This document shows positions 11,901 to 24,047 of a stretch of DNA of 64,000 bases, piece after piece. The DNA lies in NCBI GenBank assembly GCA_009599575.1, contig VWND01000086.1, forward strand, positions 62,001 through 126,000. Reading direction: 5' to 3'. Origin of the DNA: Blumeriella jaapii (taxonomy: Eukaryota; Ascomycota; Leotiomycetes; Helotiales; Drepanopezizaceae). The translations under genes and the position numbers were made by a program. A model generated the notes under the pieces. It saw only the letters and a program-made list of their open reading frames with translations. It did not search any database and was not told the origin of the DNA. Each line of letters starts with the position of its first letter. Within the stretch, counting starts at the first letter, position 1.

Positions 11901-13805
11901 GAAACGGCGAAAAAGAAGCGATTCTCTGATGCCCTATACTTCGCATCTCAGAAGTAGATTTCTGAAAATGCGCTTCACTTTCCTTGACTGGGTTCGTGAC
12001 CGGTACAGTCGGATGCGCTGGTCCATCACACACGAACCCAGGCGGCGGAAACGACGCCTCTCTCAATGGCATCGACGGAACAGACGCCCCAGGAAACGGA
12101 GGAGGCATAGAATCCCTCCTCACACCCCAAGTATCCGTATCACACGGCGAACTGAGACCCAGGTCCTTCCCGCTGTCTGGCGGCGGGTGTGCCAAAGCAT
12201 CCACCGCAAACCCAGGCGGCGGAAAGAAAAGCTCGCGTCGTGTCACGGAGGCACTGGGTACTGGAGGAATATACTCCTCCATCACACCCCACGTATTCGT
12301 GTCAGCGGTGGGACTCAGATCCAGTCCGCTCTTCTCCTCTCCGATGTTCCTGATGCCAGAGGCAGGATACGCCTCTCCGTCAACGACATAGCCCGGCGGC
12401 GGCGACGAATCATCCCTCCTGTCTTGCTTCTCTGCAACAAAATGGTGCGGATATGTGGGAGCGGCATGGACGTGGTCCTCTCTGATCCCCCACGTATTCG
12501 TTTCCTCATCCGGACCCGAGACGTCGGACACGGGAGACGCGGATTTTCTCTCTCCAAGAAGCTGAAGGGGTGGTGAAAGCCTAAAGGAAAGGGGACGCCG
12601 TCCAGGCACCATCTGCTCAAAGTCGCCCTCGTCTTCCCCCTCACGCAGAACATTCGCCACGGCCTCAGTACCCGGGCTCGCAGCCGGAGGCTCCTCCTGC
12701 CACTGCTGCTGGCGAGGCACTGGCTGGTGGTTTCGCCCTACCGACACAGAATCCTGCTCCTTCTTGCTATCTTCAATCGGGGATCGTTGTTCTGGCCTCT
12801 CGGGGCTGAAACCGAGGCCAAAGCTTGAGGCCCGCCTGAGGGGAGGGAGAAAAGAGGATGTGCTGCTTTCCTCTTGTCTGGCTGGGGCAGACGTATGCTC
12901 CACGCGTGCTGCGGCAGTGGGCGCTGAGGGGCTGACTTGTTCCGGTCCTGCTATGGTCGAAGGAGGACTGATACTAAGAGAGCCAGCCAACGGGGATGGC
13001 ATCCCTTCCCCATGCGAAGAAAGTGGTGATCCATCATGACTGGAGCTTCCTCGAGGCCGACTCAACTCACTCACACCACCCACCGACTCAGGTCTAAGAT
13101 GAGTAGGCAAAGGATGACTGAGGCTTCCTCTCGACCAATCAAGCATACCCTCATTCAGCTCACCTCTCAACCCCGGAGGAACCATACTCCACTCTTCCTC
13201 GCCGTCCTCCCCTTCTCCAGGTTTCAGTGCGTGACCGTGACCGTCACCAAAAGACACACTCCCCGCCGACGAGACCGGGTGGTGGTAGTCAATATAATCG
13301 TCGGCGAATCCGATCGGCTCGGCGGCTAAGGGTGTGAATTCGGGCAACACGGGCAGCGCTCCGCTCATCCCAAGGTCCAAACCTCCATCAGGCGGAGGTT
13401 TGCTTATCTGTCCTTGGCCCTGTCCTGATCCCTGCTGCGCACTGGGACGAGAATGCCCAGGAATGCCACTGTCTCGGAACTGGCGGGACAGGAGACCCCA
13501 CGACGAGGAGCGGCGGTCTGCTTTGGACTTCGTCGGGTCATGAGATTTCGCTTGGGCTTGGTCTCTCTCTGGCTCTGACTCTTTCTGCTGTTCCGAGGGG
13601 GTAGTAGTGTTGGAATTGATAGTCTAGGGGCGGCAAAGAAGTGTAAGTAGGAGTTCATTTCAGGAGGCCACATGTAAGCACTTCAAAAGGCGGCTGTATT
13701 CCCTAGGCATACACCTGCTAAGCAGGAAGGCAAAAACAAAAAAAGAAGCCCAAAACAAAAAACGAGAACAAAGTGGGAATCGCCGACGACCATTACCGCG
13801 CTCAT
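8946..13805 (-). CDS. Large intrinsically disordered protein, unknown function
   Basis: Two long open segments, about 13623-11107 and 11186-8946, on the same strand look like one gene of about 1,550 residues. The 5' part continues upstream to a CCTAG acceptor ending at 13624; the only good start seen is ATG AGC GCG before a GTAATG donor (13797-13805), which would be a 9-nt first coding exon. The frame changes near 11107-11130 without a convincing intron, so this may be another indel. A strong GTGAGTGCC donor near 10972 with a CTCCAG acceptor near 10872 could be a removable in-frame intron. The sequence is Ser/Pro-rich, with three degenerate repeats of a TNTWG...PPPG(F/Y)VxD type in the N-terminal half, a run of about ten His, and a Glu/Gly/Arg tract. 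No family was recognised. Confidence 0.55.
9775..9800. repeat. TGG/CCA microsatellite inside a coding exon
   Basis: A run of TGG triplets on the + strand reads as a His tract in the minus-strand disordered protein. Such coding triplet repeats are expected to vary in length between strains. Confidence 0.85.
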
Positions 13806-13890
13806 CAGTCAATTAGAGTCGTCGAAACAGAAAAGGGAAAGTCGTCGCCTCAATCGCCCAGCGAGCCCCGGCGCCACAAAGGAGATGCGT

Positions 13891-16800
13891 TTAGTCTACC
13901 TTGTCGCCGCCACGCGCAGCTAGCTTGTTCTTGCCCTTTGCGAGTAATCCCTTCCCAACCTTTCCAGCTTTCCCGCCAAAGATTCCAGCAGTGTGCAAGA
14001 GTTCCTTCCCCTTTGCCTGAACCTGCTGAGTTGAAAGTTTGGTGCCAGACGGTGAAAAGCTGTGCGAGCCAGCAGAAAAGCTGGGGGACGGTCTCAACCC
14101 GCTGGCGCCACCACCACTGGCTGGTGACAAGGATGTGTTTGGAGAGCTAGCATTCAGATATTGCTGATAGTATGGTTGCTGCTGAGGTGCTGCAACACTA
14201 CTAATCACTTTGCTAAACTTGGATCTTGCTGATCCGCTTGGTACGCTGGTTTGAACGGCTCCCCACGAACCCGAGACATCGCCATGCTCGTCTGGGAATT
14301 GCGATTGTAACTGCAGCATCCATTCATTAAGGCCAGAGTCCAAGTTGGCAAATCTTTGTCTCGTCTCGTCAAACGTTTGGATGCGCTCCTGGGCTGATTT
14401 CAAAGCAATGATCTCTCGAAAAGCGATGAGTCTGCCTGGAGGTGTTGGTGCTACCGATGAAGTAGGTTGCGCTGGAGTTGCAAGTGGAGATACCGTGCTG
14501 GGAGGGCCGGGTGGCTGAGCTGCGCTATCCGAAGAATTTGGGAATTGTTCTTGTGAGGAGTGAGGTGGACGTTCTTGATCGAGTGATGTAGAAGAGACAG
14601 GGTCCAAGGCGACTTTCTCCTCCGCGAATGATAGACGACGAGATTTGTCTTCCGGCTTGTCTATGTCAGACTCCATGGAAGCGACAGCCAATTCAGCGCC
14701 GCCGGTCAGAAGAGCAGCATCTCTGGCGCTGTGGTGCTCGGCAGGTGATTCCTGGGGAAGACTTTGGTCCGAATCTTGTGGTACGAATTGCTTTTCTTCT
14801 TTAACTGGAACTTCAGAACCAGGTAATTCGCTAGCCGCAAAACTTCCAGAGGGGTTCCCAGCAATGGTGAAATAGCTTGCTTCGGTGTCCACACCTGTAG
14901 AAATATTCTCGGAGCTCCCTTCCCAAGACAGTCGATGATCAATTGCAGGACGAAGATCCTGAAGAGCCCCTTCTGTCTGATTACGAGGACTCAGGGGAGC
15001 AATGGGTGGAACAGATGAGTCGAGTGCAGAATGATTTGGGCTCTCTGCACGAGCCTGGCCGGCCTTCGAAGGGTCATTGACGTCTACTTCTAGGATAGGG
15101 GGACCGTTTTTATCTTGCTCGTTGGAACCCCAGTAGCTATCGTACTCTTGAGGAAGATACGTGCTCTCACGCTGCGGATCGACGATACTGTTTCTACTAT
15201 CGTCAGGCGCATGAGGTGGCGTGCTATGATTGAGGGCAGTGACATTTGGCGGTCGCGGGCTGAGACTTCTGACAATCTCTTTGCGAAGCTTATCACTCTC
15301 TTCATCGTTCTCCCAAGAGTCCGTACTTAGCCTAGTCAATAGCTCTGGCCTTTCAGGGGACGGTGGATCATCCACGTTGGGCGCGTCATGAGTCTTTTGC
15401 TTCGGCGAATCCTTCGTCGAGGGGGGGGAGTCAGGGCCTTCGCTGGAATAATCTGCTCCGGGAGTGTCTTTTGGTGGCGGTGTTGGTGGGACAGACATGG
15501 TCGTTGGAGAGTTATCACCTGCATCTGGACGCAGTTGAGTCTGTGTGGGAGCTTGTTCAAGCTGTGTTGGGTGCGGGACTGAGTGCATTTGCTTGCCCAG
15601 TGAGGTAGCGGAAACCGCGGCTACCGTCTCCGGTTTCTCCAAAACAGGACTCTGCGGTGGACTCGTGTATTCATGTCCATCAATCGCGGCGTGAGGGGGT
15701 GAGGATTTCGCAGCGGTGGGCGTGAGATCATTCCCATCGTCATGTTGATCCTCGCCCACAGACGTTGTCTCGGCAACAGGGTTCGGACCCGTAAGCGGTC
15801 CTTCGGCGGATTGATTAGAGGTCTCGCTGAGTGATGTTGTAGCGTAGGAAGTCCATCCACCTGGGAGTGATGGGCGAAAGCTAGGCTCACGATCTGCCAC
15901 GGGGCGCGCTGCCGGGACAGACTCGTGCGGGGCGGGTGCTACCACTTCAAGAGTAGTATCGTCAACAACAGCTCGTTGACCATCGGGAACAGTATGTGGC
16001 ACAAGGTCGGGCGTTCTTGCTGGGCTGTTACCAGGGCTTGGCGTGCTGAGATCCCGACGATGACCTGGTTTGAAACCTCGAACAGATTGAGACAGATCGT
16101 CACGAGGATCTGGCGAAGCTGGCTCGGGAGTTTCCAAGATGGCCGAGGTTCGGCTGCGAGTCTCAGGAACGGCAGTACTCGAGACTCTGCTCATAATTGG
16201 ACTGATACCGGAAGTGCTTTCGCTATCGGTTCTCCTCATGCCACTGCTGCCACTTCTTGAGGCGGGGGTATTTAGATCGGACTGGTCATCGGTTCTATCG
16301 AAAGCCTGGTGAACGACAGAGTTGAAGCCAATCGATGGCTGGGTCCTCAACTTCAGCTCCTCCTCGGGAGAAGATGAAGTAGTGGTTGTAGTAGTCGTTG
16401 GAGGCGTTTCCGGCTCTTTACTACTGTCTCCAACATCGTGAGGACTGAACATGTCCAAACCAAAACCAGACATTCTAGCGAAATCTGGTAACTTTGGACT
16501 CGTTGACAGCCTTATTGCCTCTTCAATATCAACGTCCCCGCTTTGAGGCGCGTGTTCGTTGACATTGGCGCTGTCAAGCCCGTACTCGCTCTTCCGCTCT
16601 GTGACGGATTCCAGCGTCGGCGACAAACGTCGACCAGAATCCCCATGTTCATCGTTACCAATTGCACTTCTTCCTCTGCCATTACCGCCCAGACTGTCAG
16701 AGCTGGACTTTTCATCGAGATGCGGCTTTGCTGGAGCCCCGGAGCTTCCCAACGAGTCGATGCTAGGTCTTCTGGCAGAGTCGATTGATGCCCTTCTTTC

Positions 16801-17730
16801 CTCCTCAGCTCTCTTGTATATGTCGGCAGGTCTGATGAAAGGGAGTGCTTTGCCATTTGTCGGAGATGTAGGAGGCCGTGGATTTGACCCCGGCGTAGCA
16901 GACCGAGATCCCATCAACGGCTTGGGTGTGGCACCATCGGAAGCCGGGCGCACATTATCTCCCGGCGAAGCAGGAAAAGACTGGCTCAAAGTGGTCCCTC
17001 GAGGAGGGAGGTTTCGATTGGGCGTATTGGCTGCGCTCTCGGGTGCTGGAGAAGCATGCGTGCTCAAAGGCGAAGGCACAACCGGAGGCGAATAGTCTCG
17101 GCGACCATGAAAGTCGCTCGCAGCTGAAGGCAGCCTCTTTTCCGACGGTAAAGATCTTTCCCCTGTGTTGGCTCTACCGGGTCTCTGTGCAGGCACATCC
17201 GCCTGTGAAGATTCTGCGACGGGTGTGGCGGGATCTCGAGTCGTCGGGGCACCAGTTGTCTGGGAGAATGCCGAGGGTGGCACATTCGTAGCTGACGGTG
17301 CAGGTTGTATCGAAGCATTCGAGAAATTGCGCGTCTCGTCGTCAGCATCGAAGGAATTCGCCCGGCCTCGCGAGTTGCTCGCGCCTGGCAGCGGAGGCAG
17401 ATCGCCATATTTCCTATTCTTGGGCGGAGATGCCGCCGTGGACAGACCTGGCAGGCCCTGACCTTGCTTTCGCAGCCCAGTTGGCTTGGAGGTTGGCGGA
17501 GGGGGAAGATCGTACTCGTCGTCGTCGCCCCAATCGTCACCGCCATAGTCCACGGCTTTTGCCTCCGCCCACTTCCTCGTCTTCTGCCGGCTCACATTGG
17601 TCTGGTAGGAGACGGCGGATTGCGAACTCCTGTCTGCTGTTAGATCGAGGCTCGACACGGGTCTGGCACAGGCCGGATATGCTCACTTTGGAGGGTCATT
17701 GTCGAAGGTATCTGGGAACGGACGCGACAT
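13891..17730 (-). CDS. Conserved fungal disordered protein with acidic N-terminal motif
   Basis: Exon 1 is 17687-17730 and exon 2 is 13891-17629, joined across a 57-nt intron (GTGAGC donor, ACAG acceptor, phase 2), giving 1,260 residues. The chosen start is supported because it joins MSRPFPDTFDNDPPK in frame to the body; without the intron the frame has no ATG. Near residues 30-55 there is a basic-then-acidic block, RKWAEAKAVDYGG followed by DDWGDDDEYD. Most of the rest is Ser/Pro/Thr-rich and disordered. A C-terminal region of about 70 residues (starting LIAFREIIALKSAQERI) looks helical and conserved, and the last 25 residues are Gly/Lys-rich. I do not recognise a named family; the layout suggests an adaptor or scaffold, which is only inference. 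Same strand as the next disordered gene, with about 85 nt between the coding regions. Confidence 0.82.
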
Positions 17731-18876
17731 GGTGGATCGGCTCCTCGCTCACGCGGCTGTTGCGGCTGCGGCCGTGACCATGAGGGCCTTCACGGAGCGG
17801 ACCTCTGAGCAGGGCCGGGCAGGAGTCTCGCGATTGCGCGTATGGCGTGTTGACGATCTGCTGCGATATCAGTATTGTGTTATACTTTCCTTTCGAGTCG
17901 GAGCCGGCGAGCGAGCGTCGAAGTGGGCGGCAGGTGTGGTCCCGATATGCACAGAATGAAGCCTAATTAAGTGCCGACGCAACTTAGGCAGTACAGTAGA
18001 AGTACATACAGTAAGTAGGTACCGTACCGTACCCAGCAGGCCGTAGAGATGCTGCGGAACTCGTGCCAATGAGCACAGGATCGAGGAAAGGTGGTCAGGG
18101 GGGAGAGGAGAGGCGAAGCGAAGATGAGGCTGTACTGTATGTACTGTAGAAACTCGGGAGAACAGGTCGACGACGAGGTCGCAGATAAGAAAGTGATGGA
18201 GGGCAGAATGAGTTTCCCAGTAAAGTGTTGACCTCGTACTGTGAAACATCCCCCCCTGACATGTCAGGCATACACGCCCTAGCCCCACTTGGCTAGACCA
18301 CTCTAGGGACATACGGGATTACGTGTAAGTTGGACTTTACGAGTCCCGTGACTCTGGTAAGGTTCCAAATTTAGACAGGGCTGCGTCGTGGCCTGAAAGA
18401 GCGCGTGTGCTGCCTGAGGCTGCCGCTGGAGCGCCACTCGAGACAATGAAACTTCTTGCAACACGTGCACTTCAGCTACAGTACTGTCCATACACACATA
18501 CAGTACTGTATCTCGGTCGGGTCCAGTCGTCTTCGCCTCTCTTCTCCTCTGGCTTCTCTTCTCTCCAGATCGCCAACTTCGATTCAGACCTTCAACCGCG
18601 ACCGCAACTACAACTGCGGCTTCAACACTTCGCCTTCATAATCATCGTGCCAGCACTCGCACCCTGCTTCCAGGCCCGGCCCTCCTTATCCGTGTCAGCC
18701 CGTTCGACCCAGCCTGTCACCAAGAGGCCGCTGTACACAACGCGACTCCCATTGCGATCTCGAACAAGCAGCGGATCAGGGAGCAACAGGAGAAACCTTG
18801 CGCCCGAGCCTCTCCGCCTCCACGTCTCCATATCGTGCAGCGTGAAGAGCCGAGTGGCGCGCGCTCCATCGTCGCG
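17731..18876. promoter_or_regulatory. Shared divergent promoter region with palindrome cluster
   Basis: The stretch separates the minus-strand disordered-protein gene from SED5. It contains GTACAGTA at 17991, GTACTGTA at 18132, 18141 and 18503, and related TACAGTA half-sites. A CT-rich tract follows at about 18528-18560. No gene was found. Confidence 0.5.
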
Positions 18877-19984
18877 ATGGCCGTCTCTTCCATTCAGGAC
18901 CGGACCAACGAGTTCCGATCCGTGTTAGCCCAGGCGCAGAAGAGGCAGGCTTCCTCCAAGGTCGGCGCACAGAGACAATCGCTGCTCACAGATTCGCAAA
19001 AGGCGGCGGCGCACGGCAGCGCAGATGGGAAGCCCAGGAGGTCGGAGTTCGCACGGAGGGCGGCGGAGATCGGGAGAGGCATATCGACGACGATGGGCAA
19101 ACTCGAGAAGCTTGCACAGTGTACGCCCTCCGCCTTGCGATACACCAGGGATCGTGAATACTGATGCAGCGCAGTGGCCAAACGGAAGACGCTATTCGAC
19201 GACCGGCCGGTGGAGATCAATGAGCTGACATCCATCATCAAGCAAGACCTCTCGTCCCTGAACCAGCAGATCGGCTCCCTCCAGACGCTCACCCGCGCCC
19301 AGCATCCCAAGGCCGACCAGGAAGGCGAGCATAACAAAAACGTGGTGTTCCTGCTGCAGGGCAAGCTCACGGACGTCTCGGTCAACTTCAAAGACGTGCT
19401 GGAGGTGCGCACGAAGAACATCCAGGCCTCGCGCGCCCGCACGGAAAACTTTGTCTCGTCCGTCTCCGCGAACGTCGCGCCCTCGATGCAACACTCCGCC
19501 TCGCCGCTCTACAGCACGCCCAACCGCGGCTCCCCGGGGCCCGGCCAAGATCTGCTCTCCCTCAACCCCGTGGGCGACCAGCAGCTGCTGATGATGGAGG
19601 AGGCGCAACCGCAGAACACGTATATCCAGCAGCGAGGCGAGGCGATCGAGGCGATAGAGCGCACGATCAGCGAGCTGGGCGGCATCTTCGGGCAGCTGGC
19701 GTCCATGGTCTCTGAACAAAGCGAGATGATTCAACGGATCGATGCCAACACGGAGGACGTGGTAGACAACGTGCAGGGCGCGCAGCGGGAGCTGCTGAAG
19801 TACTGGTCGAGGGTGTCTGGCAATCGCTGGCTCGTTGCCAAGATGTTTGGGGTCTTGATGATTTTTTTCTTGTGAGGATCCCTGCTACCCCTCCCCTTTC
19901 TCCATCTCCCTACTTCTCTCGCTACCTTTTACCCTTGGAGTAGACTAACGCGCCATCAGACTCTGGGTACTTGTCGCGGGTTAA
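18877..19984 (+). CDS. SED5: Syntaxin-5/Sed5 Golgi Qa-SNARE
   Basis: Three exons, 18877-19120, 19175-19871 and 19960-19984, encode 321 residues. The N-terminus has the SSIQDRTNEF peptide of the type that Sed5/syntaxin-5 uses to bind the SM protein Sly1. The middle is helical (Habc-like), and the SNARE motif near residues 240-300 has the expected Qa layer glutamine, probably Q255. The C-terminal anchor runs WLVAKMFGVLMIFFLLWVLVAG in pieces; its last eight residues come from the third exon, reached through a GTGAGG donor with CATCAG acceptor. Without that exon the anchor would be cut short. The protein is expected to be a tail-anchored cis-Golgi SNARE for ER-Golgi and intra-Golgi fusion. The ATG was preferred because it begins the conserved N-peptide. 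Confidence 0.95.
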
Positions 19985-21738
19985 ACACACAGCACCGCCG
20001 CTGATCCCTGGCCCTCTCTTTTGTTTTGTTCTCTGTAAGATTATCAAACAAAACATAGGTACAAAACCTATCTGTAGAAAAAGCGGACGGATTCCTTCTC
20101 CTCGCCGAGAATATTACATACTTTAATGAATTGCGCTGACTCGGCTGGCCTGCTCTTTCGCCTTACTTTTTCCACGCCTGTCCTCCCCTCCTCTACTCTG
20201 GCAAGGTTACGAGATTTGAGATCTTTACCACCTACGACCCATCAGCCATCTGCCGTATTTTCATCTTCTCACGTTTGAACATGTCTGTGCCGCTCTTGAC
20301 CCACTTTCCTTTTCCCTTTCTAAGTCGCTATCATCCCTTTTTGTTTCTTGGAGAGAGCTTGGAACGAGGTTCTTAAATGATGGACCTGGTAAGCGAAGGA
20401 GGGGGCTTTGGGGAAAAGAGGCGGGCATTTGGTCTTCACGGAACGAGTGGGATGTTTCTTGGGAAGAGAGATAGCGAGGACCTCTTGGAGTGAGTGACAG
20501 GGTCGGAATGACCGAGCAAGTGAAGCGATGGGGAGGGGAGCTTTGCGGGAGGATGCATCCTTGTACCAATTACTGTATAGCCGGTGCAAGTACAGATTGC
20601 AAATGCTCTGCCTTTGTAGGCTGTTCCGTATGAGAAGGCTTCCCCGTTGGGTGTTGAAAATGTCAACTTCATTTCCAATCAAACCTTGAAAGACAGACAG
20701 ACGACTTGTAAATTAGTGCGCGTTGTGTACCTGTTAAACTTATCAACATCGTTGCTAGCTACTTTTCATAGCTAAGCTTATCCTGTCTGGTTAATATGTA
20801 CAACTCCCATCTCCTGCCATGCTCCCAAGTCAGAGAGAGATCAGAGGGAGTCGCTCCTGTAGCACTTGGAGAAGCGGCACTTGAAAGTCGCGGGAAACAG
20901 GTAGGGACTCATTCAAGCCGAAGAAATAGTCGTCGTGAATCGTTTGATTCCGGTTTGGATTTATTGACAGCGGTTGAGCTTTTTAGAAGGGACCTGGATC
21001 TTCAAGTACTGTTTTCACTCGACCCGGTACTTCGATGTGCCCACCCTGCGCCCCTTCCGATGAACCCATATTGGTCCACGCCTGACAAGCCGTAGATTCT
21101 AGATAAAACAGGTAACCTAGAGCCACACCCCTCAAGTCATTGACTACACTGCGATATTGGACTTCGTAATCAAATGTTGAAACTCGCACCATGCTCCCTT
21201 TTCGATACGTCACCTCCATGACGAAAGTCGTCGAAACACTCTCTCCGATCTCTCGCACTTGTGCACCAATCGAGCTTCTTTCATGACAGTCGATGTGCTC
21301 GCTACACCACGACAGCTAGCCTCGACCCCCCTGGAGAAAAGCAACGACAGGCATTCACAAGGTGTACGAGAAGCGCAAGGAGGGAATTTTCCCCTTACCA
21401 CGAACCATGGACAGACGTGGGATCGAAAGAAATCACCTCAGACATGGAAATTGCAGGTACAGTGGGACGCGCCGGTGGAATCCTTGCATTATTCATGAAG
21501 TCGTTCCAGTGTTGATCTTGGCTGCCTTAAGCGAAGCGAAGCGAGAAGAACAAACCCCAACCGCGCCACAGGCCTGACACACCATCGATTGTGTTTTCCA
21601 TACCAAATCGGACCCCCAAACCCACCACGGAGAGAGAGCTGCATCAGAAACGAGGTTTCGGCGTCTGTGCCTATCGCTCTTCACACCAGCAGCCACGTCC
21701 AAAAGCGCGATGTGCGATCGGTCGAGAGGGGCCATTCT
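19985..21738. other. Convergent intergenic region, no gene seen
   Basis: Lies between the ends of SED5 and of the GH105 gene. It is moderately AT-rich with pyrimidine tracts after the SED5 stop. Open frames at 20320-20682 and 20983-21258 show no recognisable family, no start or splice support and no consistent coding character. Confidence 0.5.
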
Positions 21739-22860
21739 CTACAGAAACTTCCTCAAGAACTCGCCCAGGGCCATGATGGCCATGGCCTGTCCATACGGCA
21801 TGCTCGTGCGCGGGATGTCCTTGTAGAACTGCAAGCTGTCGCCCATGGCGGTGCCGAAACTCGTGTCCCGGAGCTCGCCACGGTCGTCGATGCGCGCCAT
21901 CACGGCCCGGACGGCCCGGACCGCGACCTCCGCGTACTCCGGGCCGAGGTAGCGCAGCCGCACGGCCTTCAGGATGCCGTAGGCGAAGCCGGCCGTCGCC
22001 GACGCCTCCACGTACGAGGCCTCGTCGGTCTGGTCCAGCAGCGTGCGCCACATGCCCGAGGCGTCCTGGTAGCGCTTCAGCGCGCGACACTGCGCCTCCA
22101 GCGTGGCGAGCAGGTGCGCGCGCAACGCGTCGCCCGCCGGCAGGTCCAGCAGCTCGACGAACTCCGGGATCACCATCGTGACCCAGGCGTTGCCCCGGGC
22201 CCAGCGCGCGCCCGCGAAGTGGTGCCCGCCGTCGGCGAAGGTCCAGCCGTGGAACCACAGGCCCGTTCGGACGTCGCTCAGGTAGTGGGCGTGGAGCAGG
22301 AACTGCCGCTTCGCCTCCTCGACGTAGGCCGGCCGGCCGAGCACCTGCCCGATCTTGGCCAGCGGCAGCACCGTCATCATCAGCGTGTCGTCCCACAGCT
22401 GCTCCGTGTGCGCCGCCAGGTACGTGACGTGCTGCATGCCGCCGTACGCGGTCCGCGCCAGCTCCCACATGGCCCACTCGGCCCAGGCCTCCAGCACGGG
22501 GAGGTAGGTCCGGCGGCGCGTCGTCGGGTCCTCGTACAGACAGGCGAGCGTCAGCATGGCCGCCATAGTGTTGATGTTCTTGGTGGTGCCGCCGGCGCTG
22601 AACCGGGCCGCAAACCAGTCCTCGATGATGCCCAGCGTGGCCTGCGAGTCCGTGAGCTGGTACTGCTTGTAGAGGCCGTAGAGGCCGATGCCGTGCGTCC
22701 ACTCCCAGTCGTTCCAACCTTTGGTGTCGATCACGCGGCCGTCGGCCAGCGGCATCAGGAACTCGCCCGTCGTGTCGCGGATGTGGACGAGGTTGTGGGT
22801 GAGGAGGGCGATGGCCGAGTGCACCGAGTCGGAAGTGATTTCTGCGTAGGTGGTAGGCAT
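21739..22860 (-). CDS. GH105 unsaturated rhamnogalacturonyl hydrolase-like protein
   Basis: A single 373-residue frame, without introns, matches glycoside hydrolase family 105 (YteR/YesR type, PF07470) over its full length. It is an alpha/alpha-barrel with Trp/Gly/His-rich blocks such as NDWEWTHGIGLYGLY, QLWDDTLMMTVLPLA (expected to carry the catalytic Asp), WFHGWTF and ARWARGNAW. The family removes unsaturated uronic acid from the end of pectin-derived oligosaccharides by hydrating the double bond. No signal peptide is seen, so an intracellular role on imported oligosaccharides is likely. The gene is much richer in GC, especially at third positions, than the flanking DNA. No pectin lyase or transporter is nearby. 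Confidence 0.9.
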   Translation of the reverse strand: MPTTYAEITSDSVHSAIALLTHNLVHIRDTTGEFLMPLADGRVIDTKGWNDWEWTHGIGLYGLYKQYQLTDSQATLGIIEDWFAARFSAGGTTKNINTMAAMLTLACLYEDPTTRRRTYLPVLEAWAEWAMWELARTAYGGMQHVTYLAAHTEQLWDDTLMMTVLPLAKIGQVLGRPAYVEEAKRQFLLHAHYLSDVRTGLWFHGWTFADGGHHFAGARWARGNAWVTMVIPEFVELLDLPAGDALRAHLLATLEAQCRALKRYQDASGMWRTLLDQTDEASYVEASATAGFAYGILKAVRLRYLGPEYAEVAVRAVRAVMARIDDRGELRDTSFGTAMGDSLQFYKDIPRTSMPYGQAMAIMALGEFLRKFL

Positions 22861-24047
22861 TTTCGCGTGCCGCTTGCTTGAACACTTGGGTGCTGTCCTT
22901 GAACGATCCTGGAATTTTGGACAGGAGTATAGGGAACGCAGAAGCTGTCTCGAGAAATCACCAGTTCTTCCTCTTCGAGGAGCAAGATGCGTGGATGAGT
23001 TGGACGCTTCTCTCGGTGCAACACCCTCCGAGCACGTGGGAGGTGGACACCCATGGCCATTCTCGGCTACGCATGTTTACTCCTTTGTGATTTAAGCGAA
23101 TCAGGCGAAGTCCAGCGTGGAGCTCCTCCTCAAGCCGGGTAGGTATTTTTCCACGAATTGCGAATAGGCTTGGCAAGCGAGATGGCGAGCACACCAAGAC
23201 ACCGGCAAAGGTTCTGGCCGCGTACAACCGCTCCCTTGTTTGTTGACAGAAGCATGAGAGATATCACGACAATTATCGTGGGAGATCAACGTGAGCATGA
23301 AAGAGTCGAGTCGAGACGAGCTAAGTCGGCGTGCAGAATGGGCAATTTGTTGCGTTTGGTAAGGCTTAAATTGGCGATGGAGTACCGAGTTTGAAAACCG
23401 TACATGGCGACCAAGCATATTCGTTCTTTTGTTTAACCCGCTCCTACTATTTCTCTCCATACTCGGCTCGCAGGTCGCAGGAAGTAAAGCCTTCCTCGTA
23501 ATTCGAGTCCTGGAAATAGCAACAGATATCATCAGCTCTTATAACCTCCCTCAGAAATCCACACGTCACACTAAGAGGAAAGACGTGGAAGCCCGCACGT
23601 CGAATGTTAAAGCATGGTGAGAACAAGCATGGACTGAATTGGACTTTCAGCCTGGTTGATAAGATAGATCGCCACGTACCTGTCTATGTGAGCGATGCCC
23701 ACATCAGCATCAATCAACGCAGCGACAGACTGCCAGCTTGGGAAGCCGATCAATCGACGAGCGTCGAGTACGATGGTCCCGCCAGATGACTGTCCATAAG
23801 AGCTTGACTGCAAAACTTCTTGCGTTTAAGTTCACTTTTTAGAGATCGGTAAGTAGCTCTCCCCATTAATCTTTTGCTGTTTCTGTATCTGCATACACGA
23901 TGACCTGCATCAAATCAAAAGGGAGGTAGTTGACAGAAAAAAGGAAGACCAAATCGGGAAAAAAAAACACAATACACAGTTTTTTTTTTGGTTCTTCGCT
24001 CTTATGTCAAAATAGCGAGTGAGAATGAGATTGTCGCCTTGTATCGA
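22861..24047. other. Intergenic region, no gene seen
   Basis: Lies between the GH105 start and the end of the EF-hand gene, so it holds the GH105 promoter and the EF-hand terminator. Composition moves from balanced to AT-rich, with A and T runs near 23960-23990. No open frame showed a recognisable family. Confidence 0.45.

Noticed and set aside
21589..22885. Long open frames on both strands over the GH105 gene
   Set aside because: High GC removes stop codons in other frames; only the frame 22860-21739 matches a family.
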